Position numbers and translations under genes: made by a program | The notes under the pieces: model-generated | What the model saw: the letters and a program-made list of their open reading frames with translations, nothing else | Databases searched by the model: none | Told to the model about the DNA's origin: nothing | Shown here: positions 10,522 through 21,600 of the stretch, piece by piece | How the letters are laid out: every line of letters begins with the position of its first letter | How positions within the stretch are numbered: the first letter of the stretch is position 1 | Assembly: GCF_003576645.1 (NCBI RefSeq) | Contig: NC_044925.1 | Span: 9,303,869-9,367,868 of the forward strand | DNA length: 64,000 nt | Source: Ipomoea triloba | Lineage: Eukaryota > Streptophyta > Magnoliopsida > Solanales > Convolvulaceae | Reading direction: 5' to 3'

Positions 10522-11222
10522 GAGCATGCCCATCAATGGATTAAAAGTAGATATTGGAATAGTAATGATCCATGGGTATGATCCAAAACTGATGTGAATA
10601 GTTGATAATATACAAAATCATTCTTCTTCACATGGTTGAATATTGTCAGACAAAATAATAATAACAATAATATTTTAATAGATTAAGAGTGGCCGCCAAC
10701 TGGCGGCCACTCTCAATTTAATTTCTAGCCGTTGCTAGCAACGGCCAAAATCAATGTCGTTGCCAGGCAACGACCATATTTCCGGCCGTTACCTGGCAAC
10801 AGCTTTTTTTATAAAAAAAAAAATAAAATTAATGATAATATTGCCTATAAATATGATTTTAACTCTCAATTTTTTTCACATTCTATCCTACTCTCAATTC
10901 ATTCAAATTACTCAATTATCATTTTAATTAATTAGGTGTTAAGCATATTAATTATAATTATTTTTTTATTAATAAATTTTAACTTTACAATTATAACACG
11001 TATTGTTTAATTATTTTTAATACAATTATAAATTTATAAACAAAATAGATAAAGAAATAATTAAAATATAATGGAATAAAATGGTGGGTCCACAAAAAAT
11101 TAAGAAATAACTCAAACTAGTGTGGTGAAGAGTTTTTGTGATTGAAAGAGATAGTGGATGATGAGGTGGAAACTAGGGCCCACAAAAAACTGGAGAATAA
11201 ACTCCAACTGATAAGGATGCTC
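10522..11222. mobile_element. PIF/Harbinger-type MITE with TSD TAA
   Basis: The ends GAGCATGCCCATCAATGG and GAGCATCCTTATCAGTTGG (inverted) are flanked by TAA at 10519-10521 and 11223-11225. A 3-bp TAA/TTA duplication and GAGCAT-type ends fit Tourist-like PIF/Harbinger MITEs. The 701-bp element interrupts the zinc-finger exon of the GRF pseudogene, and removing it restores the reading Y-W-D-C-L-G-C-K followed by a splice donor. The interior includes a cluster of GC-rich palindromes at 10687-10802. Confidence 0.85.
10687..10802. repeat. Cluster of four GC-rich palindromes inside the MITE
   Basis: Four consecutive hairpins are visible: GAGTGGCCGCCA with its inverse and a 2-nt loop (12-bp arms), GCCGTTGCTAGCAACGGC, GTCGTTGCCAGGCAACGAC and an imperfect GCCGTTACCTGGCAAC. 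They are the only GC-rich segment in a strongly AT-rich element. Confidence 0.85.
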
Positions 11223-11539
11223 TAAACAGTCCCAATACCTCCTGCCTGGGTTCTCACTGGTCCAAGATGTTCTCAAAATCATTTCTTAGCCACATTCACA
11301 AACTTGCATCGAAATCTATTCCCCATATATCTTTCTCCTTGTAGTCGAAGAATTGGAAGAGTTGCAGCTTCCTCCATTAGATCTTTGCATTTTCCTTCGA
11401 AGAATTCTGCTTCTACTCTGGCGGCTGACTTCAATTCCAATCTAAGAGAGCACAAATATGCTTCGTGACATCTACAATGAAGAACACAACACTCAGGATG
11501 AAATAAAAAGGAGGAGCTCTTGTGAAATGACAAAGTTGC

Positions 11540-11814
11540 ACTCCCTCAAACGGTTATCTAACGGGGATATTAGACGGAGGACCAAAATTGTCTTCGTTAA
11601 AATAACTCTGTCCACAAATTGTCTGATTTTTTTAAGGAGGACTAAAATTGTCTTTGCCACCATAAGTCTAGGACCAAAAAAGGAATTGACTCTAATAGAA
11701 AAACACTTATATACTATTAAGGTTTTCGTAATATTGTAAAATATGGTAATACAATTCCTATTCAATTCGTAATACAATTCGATGTCTAGCTCCACTCTCA
11801 ACAACTCTTACAAC
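11540..11814. other. Unassigned segment with a duplicated motif and a Helitron-array fragment
   Basis: GGACCAAAATTGTCTTCG (about 11579) recurs as GGACTAAAATTGTCTTTG (about 11638). Positions 11698-11785 match the interior of the Helitron-like units at 866-2660 (TATACTATTAAGGTTTTCGT, AATATTGTAAAATATGG). This links the segment to the adjacent Rep relic. Confidence 0.5.
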
Positions 11815-12723
11815 TTACAAAGCAATATCCTCCCTATAACCATCTTCTCCGTAGAGGAACAAAATCAGGTATTGCAACAACAAATATGATGGATTCAACT
11901 CACTAATCCTCTTAAGTAAACCAGATTTGGTCTCAACCAATATGTCTATCTTGCATAAATTTGTATCTAAATCACCAACAATAAGTGCAGCAACTTTTGA
12001 AACGGAAGGCAAATTATAGGCGAGAGCATCATTATTACGCTTCCCAATTAATTTCATCTTGATTTCTACTTTGGGATTTTCTTGAATTGCATCCCTAGTC
12101 ATTCTAAATGATTTCACCAAAACATTGTTCGCATTCAATTCTACCTGTATCTCAGAGACCACATCTTCATCCAACTGTTCAACATTACTTTCTTTCCTAA
12201 AATATAAAAAAGAATAAAGAGTAATCAATAATATTTAAATGACGAAATTCAAAAAAATATAAAAATAAGGGCTAATATTACTTCACTAACCGGACAACTC
12301 TCATACGATTCATTACTTCATTTTCTAAATCATGAATGTAACGTTGGACAAATTTAGCATTGATACCATCAATAGGTAATAAGCTTCCCATTAAATAGAA
12401 GTTTTGACCATTTAAACGAAAGACAGGAGGAACACCACCAATATTGACTTCTTTATCAATTCTTTCGCCCATTGATGTAAAACTGAACATACTATTGTAC
12501 GACCGAATGTGTTGTACAAAATTCTTGCTCATAGCACTACCACTAAAAAACAATTCAAATAATTTCGGAGGAGGAACATTTGTCTTTGGCAACTAATCTT
12601 CCCATTCCCACAACATATGGAAAATTTTGGAGCACAATTAACCTTAGCACTTTTTAATCTCTCAATCATACCAAAACATTGCTCCACAATGTTCACAACT
12701 AAACACTGAATCTCCGTTGTCAA
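11815..12723 (-). pseudogene. Helitron Rep/helicase-like N-terminal region, degenerate
   Basis: Minus-strand translations in three consecutive blocks match the Helitron-like N domain. They contain ERLKSAKVNCAPKFSICCG, then FVQHIRSYNSMFSFTSMGE, VFRLNGQNFYLMGSLLP, DLENEVMNRM, and after an intron or insertion AYNLPSVSKVAALIVGD, SGLLKRISELNPSYLLLQY and LFLYGEDGYREDI. Autonomous Helitrons need this region for rolling-circle initiation. Here frames are broken at about 12590 and 12280, and the HUH catalytic segment that would follow is missing. It is a fossil fragment with no visible link to intact Helitron ends. Confidence 0.85.
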
Positions 12724-14205
12724 AATATGGCACTACAAAATACAAAAAAAAAATTACATTAAAAATAATATTAACAAAATTGTCAAAATTGAATAAATAA
12801 TACCAAAATGGTCAGAAATATTAAATAATATAACCTTCAATTGTAGCTTCCACAAATGGCGTAACATTTTCATTCCCTATAGTCGATCCACAATAAACAA
12901 CAGAATTACTTTCAAAGTTCTGTTGAATACTATTAACACTATTCAATACAACACCATTCGTCTCTTGTAAAATACCTAAAAGAATACAAAATATATTTTC
13001 ACATTCATACAAATATCTTAAATTGAAGTAGTATAATGTATAAAAAAAAATTACATAATCTAACATGAGTTTCTTGAAAAATTTATTACTTGATTATCAC
13101 GGTCAAAAGCTGTAACCAAACTTTTCGAAGTACTAGGAGTAATAAATCAAATCACAATTAAATCATAAATCTTTCACAAATTTAAACAATGGAACGAAAA
13201 TTAAAAATGAAACGGAAATATTTCAATAATAATATTCTACATCATCAATAGTAAAAGTAAATTAAAAATGGAAAGGAAATATTTCAATAATAATAATATA
13301 CATCATCAATAGTAAAGACATATTTTAAATTTTAAACAATAGTAAAGGTAAATTAAAAATGGAATGAAAATATTTCAATAATAATATTCTACATCATTAA
13401 TTAAAAATAGAATAGAAATTAGGTAAAAATACCAGTGGATCTATTATTCTAATTGACTAATTAACTGGAAATAAAAAAAAAGAATAATCAACTAAAAATG
13501 AATATGATATTATTAATTGACTGAATATATAAAGGGAAATGAATATTAATAATTGATTGCAAATAAAAAATATTCATAATTGACTAAAATGAAAAAGGAA
13601 ATGGTCATATCATTGCATTTTAATTAAAAAATAAAACATTCTACATCATCAATAATAAAGGCATATTTTAAACAATATTAAAGATAAATTAAAAAAGGAA
13701 CGAAAATTAAAAATGAAACGGAAATATTTCAATAATAATATTCTACATCATCAATTAAAAATGAAACGAAAATTAGGTAAATATTACTACGTAATTCTTT
13801 TCATTTTCCCTAGATAAGGTTTCTTAATATTAATTTACACATAATAATTGGCACTAATAATTAAAAAAAAAATAGAAGAACTGTTGGAGACGTCTGTTTA
13901 TTTTATTATTATTATTATTATTATTATTTAGTTATTTTAATTAAAATTATTTAAAATTTTTATTTTAAAATTAGTAACCGCCATGTCATCACAATTGTAG
14001 GTAAACAGGTGAACCCTTTTTTTTTTAAACATGTCAATTTGTATTTAATTGCATGAGTTTATGTAGTAGTTCAGGGATCCAATTGCATTCTTTTTGAGTT
14101 CGATGGCCTAATTGCAGTTTTGTGTGTAGTTCAGTGACTTATTTGACCCTTATTCCAAGAAAAAAATGATATTACTAATTGATTTAAAATATAAAAAGAT
14201 CGTAA
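12724..14205. repeat. AT-rich stretch with degenerate tandem units
   Basis: From about 13190 to 13790 a segment of roughly 65-130 bp recurs at least four times. It is built on AAAATGGAACGGAAATATTT, CAATAATAATATTCTACATC and ATCAATAGTAAAGG. An (ATT)n run lies at 13897-13927. No gene is recognisable. The minus-strand frame at 13066-12821 has no recognisable domain. Confidence 0.6.
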
Positions 14206-15181
14206 TCTATATTCTCTACTATATATAAAAGTAAAATCCTTCTATTTCGTTCTCCGCCCAAACTTTTGTAGTCAACTAATTAAATATTTTATTGGTCAAA
14301 TAATTAATAAAGCTTATTTGTTAATAAAATGTAAAATAGAAATTAACTAATATCTATTAATTGATAATATGTATACTCACGTATCAACACTATTAAATAA
14401 AGTAAAATCATTTATCGAAAAAAGAAAAGGATGTTACTAATTGACTGAAAATTATTTAAAAACTTTAATAATTAATTATACTTTCCTTTTGAAAACTCTA
14501 AGTTATTTAAACTTTAAAAAAGATTAATTGAACATGGGTTGTTAGATTTTTATAATAATCAAAATTAATTCATTCAAATATGGAGGAGGAAGATAAAACT
14601 AAATGCAATGTGGTGAAAATGAATATACTTAAAGTATAAAAGTATAGTTACACATATATTAGTGTAATTGACTAATAATAATTGCCTAATAATTATTATG
14701 GTAATTAAGCTAAACATTGGTCGTTGAATTTATTTTTATAATAATTATAATTAATTTATTTCTCATTTTCTCATATTTATTTTAGTAATAATATAATTAT
14801 ATAAGTCATATTACTTATAGATCTTTTTAAGATAATTTTAGACAAACAAGTCATATATTATTCAATTAATTGAGTAATACTTTTGTACTAATCTTATAAT
14901 CAAATAAATGTACACGTTCCATATTAGAATTTTTTATAATTTCATCTTTATTTTTATTATGTCAATATATAATAAAAAAATTTATCCACGCATGAGTAAT
15001 AGGACAATTATTTGTTCTAATTCAAGCCAGGAAAACATCAAAAAACATAATCGATCCAATCAATTTTATCAATTGCGCTATATAATACGATGTTATAATA
15101 TATATAATTGTATATTGATCCAAATATTCTTTAAATATTATAATAAATCCATTCCCTACAACGCACGGACGAAAATTCTAG
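14206..15181 (+). mobile_element. Short non-autonomous Helitron-like element upstream of LCAT4
   Basis: The 5' end is A|TCTATATTCTCTACTATAT, a classic plant Helitron 5' signature starting TC after a host A. The 3' end is ACGCACGGACGAAAATTCTAG|T, giving the terminal CTAG followed by host T. The GC hairpin normally about 10 bp before CTRR is not clear, so it is decayed or a variant. Length is 976 bp with no coding capacity. The 3' end lies 482 bp before the LCAT4 start codon, so it forms part of that gene's upstream region. Confidence 0.7.
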
Positions 15182-15663
15182 TTATACTCAATATTAACTC
15201 GTTTCTAAATTTTGTTTAAAAAAAAATTAACATTGAAACCGTGAATGACTCTCCCAAACAAAGTAACGAGAGCCGAAACGTCAAACGTGAAAAGTCTGGC
15301 TTCTGAAGGACAAAACTGTAAATATACGCATAACAAGCAAATTAATGGCCACAACTCGGTAGCTAAGGCCTAAGATAATTGAACTGCCCCAGGGAGGCTG
15401 CAAGACTTTCCGTTAACTCCACGGCTCTTCCCCGCAACCTCTCGCCACCGTTTTCCTCCTTCAAAGCCACCTACCCAGCCGCCGCGCCTCCAAAAGTCTC
15501 CACTCCCCCAACTTCTTCCTCTTAATTCCCTAAATCCCCTTCAAATCGCTCTCCGTAGGCTCTCAATTTCTTCAATTCCCATCAAATTAGACCTGCCTAA
15601 TCCGAGTTAAACCCGAAATCTCCTGAAATACATATACTAGTAGGGAGAAAATCTGTAATTTTG
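15182..15663 (+). promoter_or_regulatory. LCAT4 promoter-proximal region and C-rich 5' leader
   Basis: The interval between the Helitron end and the start codon changes from AT-rich to pyrimidine-rich around 15390. The leader (about 15415-15560) is rich in CCTC, CCAC and TTCTTC tracts, typical of plant 5' UTRs. No single TATA box can be assigned with confidence. Confidence 0.5.
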
Positions 15664-18600
15664 ATGGCGTTGTTAGAGGAGATAGTGAAGTCATTGGAGC
15701 TATGGCTAGGGCTGATCAAGGAGACGCAGACTTTTGTTGACCCTACGCTCGACCCGGTGCTTCTGGTTCCTGGAATAGCCGGTTCAATTATCAACGCCGT
15801 CAATAATAAAACTGGTAAATCTGAACGGATCTGGGTCCGGATCCTTGGCGCCGACCATGAGTTCTGTGATAAGCTCTGGTCTCGCTTCGACTCTTCCACG
15901 GGTGATCACGCTTTCTAATTTTCTTTCTCTTTTGGTTTTGATTGTCGTGTCTTTAATTCTTTTTTCCTGAACAGTTCCAAAATTAGTTCGTATAAAGTTT
16001 TGCTTTTTTATATTTATTTTAAAAAACCAAAATAGTACGGAGTGATAATATACTAAGTTCCCAAATCAAATTTTGAAATGTAATTGGATAATTGTGACAC
16101 ATATTTCTTATTCTCTGATATTGACGGAGTTCAATTTTGAATTGTTACCATCATTATAAATCCTTGATGCTTTTATATTGTTTCATACTAGTTATGACAG
16201 ATGGATGAACATATACAAAATATTTTACAGTAGCTATCTTTTACTTTATAAAAGGAAAAACTGGAAATACTGACCTCCTTTTGGGTTTATGAATAGGTAA
16301 AACAGTGACTTTAGACCCTGATACGAGTATTGAGGTTCCAGAAGATAGATATGGGTTATACGCCATTGATTCTTTGGATCCTGATATGGTGAGTTACATC
16401 TCTTACCAAACTGTGGTTTTCTGCAGTCTTTAACTTTTCATTTTTAGGCTATATGCAGTCTTTTTCAACAATACATTCGATATAATAGCAGTCAGTTGTA
16501 GGAGCCTTATATTGATACTGTTAAGTGTTAATAGTGTGATGCTGAACAAAGTTACTTCTAGGGAAGATAAATCAAGTGAATATAGAGCAAAACCACACAA
16601 AATCTAAGATGTCCATGACTGATTTGGAAAATGTCCATATTTGTTGAACTGATAGGTCACTTCGAATGAACTGTTTCACTTTTGATTTTATTTTAATGTT
16701 CACTTAAACATATTAAATGTTCACATTCAGCATGTGTTCACTATTGAATGAACTAATGTTCCAGTGCAAATGAACTTAAGTTTTGTACTCATAGCACACC
16801 ATAATTTCAAAACATCGAGGGAGTGAGGGACTATGCTTGATCAAATTGATAGTACAGAACTAAATGTGCAAATGCCATTATATTTAAGAGACCAAAAGTG
16901 GTATTAACTCCTTTTATAAATTATTATTTTGAATTTCCCTCATGACTTGAGAAATTACCCCTCATGACTTGAGAAATTACGAAGCTGTTGCCCGCAAATT
17001 ACTTATCATACTTGACAGCACAGTGCAGCCAATAAATTACTCTCTATCCAAAGTAAAAATAAAAAACCTATTTGCTTTTTGAGGGTCAGTGCAATCTAAT
17101 TGGAACTAATAATTTAGAGTATATTTTAAATAACTTTTTGTTGTGATTTTTACTACTAGTATTTAACATGTAGTTTCTTCATATCTAATTTTTATTTTGA
17201 AAACATAAACTTATGTCTATCAATACTTAAATTGGCTAACTGAATAGTAAATAAGACACTAATTTGTGGACAGAGGTAGTATTTAACTATTTATCCTTCC
17301 AAGTTTGTCCAAGTTATGGAATGTTTTCATCTAAGTAATTTATTCACAAAAAAGGATGCACTTAGTTGGTGCACAACAATCTTTACAAAAATTCATCTAT
17401 ACTTGGAGCTTAAAGCTCCATGAAGTCTTCTAGAACATAATTGGCAGTACTATACTACTATTTAACCTCCTCAGAACATCTTTTTGTTTACTATCAACTT
17501 CGTTTCTTTAACTAGTGATGAACTTCAACTTTCATCGCTTATATGGCTATTGCTTCTTGCAGATTATTGGATGCGACAGTGTATATTATTTCCATGATAT
17601 GATAGCTGAAATGCTCACGTGGGGCTACCAAGAGGGAACAACACTTTTTGGGTTTGGTTATGATTTTCGCCAGAGCAACAGGTGAATTTTATGTGACTTT
17701 TCAAACTGAGTAAACTTATTTGGAATTTTGGATTGTCCATTCCATATGACTATCTTCCCAAGCCATGCACACAGGTCATTTTTTGGTGGGTATTCCAATT
17801 TCCAACAGTTCCTCCTTATAGTTAGTGTTTTTATTTATATTTCTTTTATTTGTGTGGTAAGCTTTTTGTGTGAAAGCCATAGCCACTAAACCTAATTCTG
17901 ATCTCATCCATCGACTATCATAGCTTTAGTTGAACTTGCCAGATCAGACTGCTTATGAGCCAACAAGGAGGGTCACTTTGGGTCTTCATTTGTCTGCCCC
18001 CACTTCCTAAAGTTTACTTCTGTTGTTCCTGTCTTCTCCCTTTATGCATCTTAATTAGGATATTATAAGCAATACTGTGTTCAGTTTACTCATAGAATCT
18101 TGACTATAACATTTTCTTTATTTTTGATGAAAGTATTTCACTTGTGGCTTATTCCTTGACATGCTCTTTTATGTTCATTTTGAAGGTTTCATGAAACACT
18201 GGAGCGCCTTGTTGCAAAGTTGAAGTCAATATATACTGCATCAGGGGGCAAAAAGATAAACATCATTAGTCATTCTATGGGTGGTCTCCTTGTGAAATGC
18301 TTCATGAACCTTCACAGTGATGTAAAATTTTCCTTCCCTCAAGTTTCAGTTTACCCTTTGTTATTAAACAGTTATTTTCTTTGAGAAGACATTTTTCTAG
18401 ACTCTTCCTCCCTTCATAATTGATTTTTAATGAACTCAATTTTGGTGGAAATTCTGCTTGCTTTCATGATGATGTTTGCTGCAGATCTTTGAGAAGTATG
18501 TAAAAAACTGGATAGCAATTGCTGCTCCTTTCCAAGGTGTGTTGCATTTTTTACTATAAAAATAATCAGTCAAAGAACTGGCATCCATACTTTTCTTTAT

Positions 18601-21600
18601 GCTTTGGATCTTTTCTTATATAGTTAAGTTATTGAATTCATGATTGCCCGCTTTAACAAGTTGTGACTAAATTTTTAGTCGTTCTATCTGTTGTCTGCAC
18701 TCACATTTTTCTACTTCAATCACCTCTTTCATCTAATAGAGTGACCACTTCTTTCACATCCAGTATCCCAAAACAATCCTGGTAAAAGTGTATTTTGTTA
18801 TTTTCAAATCCTCATTCTTTTTTGGCTCTCTTTTAACTTGGTAATAGATATTGTTCCTAACCTAAACCCCTTACTGTTATGATGTTTAGTTTTATATTAA
18901 ATTTTTAAAGTTTTGTACCAAATTCTGTCTTATAATGGCATATTGTTCTCCAAATCAGTACACTAGTGCATTAGGTCAATATGTCAAACAAAATACTTCC
19001 AGTTTATAATTTGGGCTTCTAATGTTTTATGATATCTTTGCTTATTTCAATCAAGTACAAAACGATTTGTTGGCTTAAAATTTGTTGTACTTTAACAGGT
19101 GCACCTGGTTATATTACCTCTACATTTTTTAATGGAATGTCTTTTCTGGAAGGGTGGGAACAGAATTTTTTCATATCTAAGTGGAGCATGCACCAATTGG
19201 TACGGACTGCTTTCCTTTCACTTTCTACTTGTTTCCTTTATGGACATTGCTATTTTTTATTTGCTAAGTTAGTCACCTTTTCTGAAATCATCCCAAATAA
19301 CTATCATGTGTCATGCTTCAATTGTGGCTTGTTCACTACTTTTATCCAAAACAATACCCTCTTCCTCTTTATTTTTATCCCTACTTCTGTGATTGTGTAG
19401 GGGTTTTGCCACCTATTCCCAGATTAAAGTGAACAGCATGGAATTAATAGGGATTACTAGTCCTATCTCCTCCAATCCCATGAACCAAAATACACCTTAG
19501 ATCTATATTTTTCACATATTTAAAGAGTTAGGGGATATAATTTTAGATGGTTCTTTGGAGGTTAGTTTGTGAAATTCAGTTGAGAGTAATATACTTGTGA
19601 AATCAGAAAAAATCTGTGTTTCTTACTTGCATTTACTACAATGGCATGCTGCCATATATATACATGTTGGAAACCTCTACACTATTGATGTCATTTCATC
19701 TTTCTATGCTACACTATTGAAGCCATTTCATCTTTCTATACTACTGATGCCATTTCATCTTTCTATGCTACACTATTGAAGCCATTTCATCTTTCAAGGC
19801 ATAATATAATAATTCTCAACATCCCCCCTCAAGCTGGAGCGTGAATATCAAAAGCTCCAAGCTTGTTACACAAATATTCAACTCTAGGACCTCTTAAAGC
19901 TTTGGTGAAGATGTCAGCCAACTGATCATTTGTACCTACAAATGAGGTAACAATTTCTCCGGATGCAATCTTTTCACGAACAAAATGACAATCAATCTCA
20001 ATGTGTTTTGTTCTCTCATGAAAGACAGGATTAGATGCAATATGCAAAGCTGCTTGATTGTCGCACATCAGTTTAATCGGCCCTTTCATGTAGAATTTTA
20101 ATTCAGATAGGAGATGCTTTAACCAGATTAGTTCACATGTTCCCAAGGCTATTGACCGATATTCTGCCTCTGCACTAGATCGAGCCACCACATTTTGCTT
20201 CTTACTTTTCCAAGATATTAGGTTGCCTCCAAGAAAAACACAGTATCCTGATGTTGATTTTCTATCCCAAGGGCATCTAGCCCAATCTGCATTAGTATAA
20301 CCAATAATCTCTGTATTTCCATGATCCTTGTATAACACTCCGGTCCCGGGAGACTTCTCTGTATTTCCATGATCCTTGTATAACACTCCGGTCCCGGGAG
20401 ACTTCTTGATGTATCGTAGAATCCTTATGACAGCATCCCAATCGCTGTCACATGGAGAGGCCAAAAATTGACTCACAATACTCACTGCAAAAGAAATGTC
20501 AGGACGGGTGACTGTTAAGTACAACAGTTTTCCAACCAACCTTTGATATCTTCCTGGATCTGAAAAGAGTTTCCCTTGTTCTGGTACAAGCTTAATATTA
20601 GGATCCATGGGAGTATCAATTGGTTTACAATCAAGCATACCTGTTTCCTCTAATATGTCTAAAGCATATTTTCGTTGAGATATACAAATCCCTTGCTTTG
20701 ACTGGGCAACTTCTATCCCTAAGAAGTATTTTAATTTTCCAAGATCTTTTGTTTCAAAGTGTTCGAAAAGATGTTGCTTTAACTGGACCATTCCTTCCGC
20801 ATCATCTCCTGTGATAACAATATCATCAACATAAACAACAAGATAAATACTTTTACCTTGTTGATGCCGATAGAACACAGAATGATCCACTTTGCTCTGA
20901 ATTAACCCAAAATCTTGTAGAACTGTGCTAAAGCGTCCAAGAATTAACCCAAAATCTTGTAGAACTGTGCTAAAGCGTCCAAACCAGGCACGTGAATCTT
21001 GTAGAACTGTGCTAAAGCGTCCAAACCAGGCACGTGGAGACTGTTTCAATCCATAAAGAGAGCGTTTTAGTTTGCAAACCAGGTTAGTCTCTCCCCCTTG
21101 AGCAACAAATCCAGGAGGTTGCTCCATATATACTTCCTCTTTGAGATCCCCATGTAAGAACTTGATGTCTAACTGGTATAGAGGCCAATGATGTATAGCA
21201 GCAATAGTGAGAAAGATCCTGATGGAAGAGATCTTGGCCACAGGTGAGAATGCATCGGTGTAATCAACGCCAAATACTTGAGTGTACCCTTTGGCTACGA
21301 GTCGAGCCTTGAGTCTGTCTACCTGTCCATCTTTGGCTACGAGTCGAGCCTTGAGTCTGTCTACCTGTCCATCTGGTCCAACTTTGACGGCCTTGAGTCT
21401 GTCTACCTGTCCATCTGGTCCAACTTTGACGTTATAGACCCATCGACCCTGTCCATCTGGTCCAACTTTGACGTTATAGACCCATCGACAACCAACAACT
21501 GTTTTGCCAGGAGGTAATGGAACCAAGTCCCAAGTTCCCGAGGATTGTAAAGCAGCCATTTCATCTACCATAGCTTGTTGCTAACCAGGATGAGAAAGAG

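Larger units (their letters stand above)
10190..11470 (-). pseudogene. GRF zinc-finger/transmembrane gene of the old MULE, degenerate
   Basis: Minus-strand reading from about 11330 gives a GRF-type zinc finger: VCECG, a stop, EMILRTSWTSENPGRRYWDC, LGCK, then a GT donor. The next exon (about 10375 downward) gives DGFVAWYGPLICTRSKMI and IPGLLKRINKNEEEISNLK. Beyond the CACTA it continues at 5953-5911 with the hydrophobic tail IMIMVIVALIVLMVLP and a stop. The order is therefore GRF finger, coiled-coil-like segment, C-terminal membrane segment, as in the intact gene at 33970-33434. The PIF MITE splits the C-L-G-C stretch and the CACTA splits the tail. At least one in-frame stop (TAA after CECG) disables it. 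Its function is unknown. Confidence 0.75.

Noticed and set aside
12821..13066. Minus-strand frame of 81 codons next to the Helitron Rep relic as an extra Rep exon
   Set aside because: No Helitron motif is recognisable in it and the sequence is AT-rich; left unassigned.
21278..21517. Plus-strand frame with repeated SVYLSIWSNF blocks
   Set aside because: It is antisense to Copia RT and its repetition comes from the 42-bp duplications.
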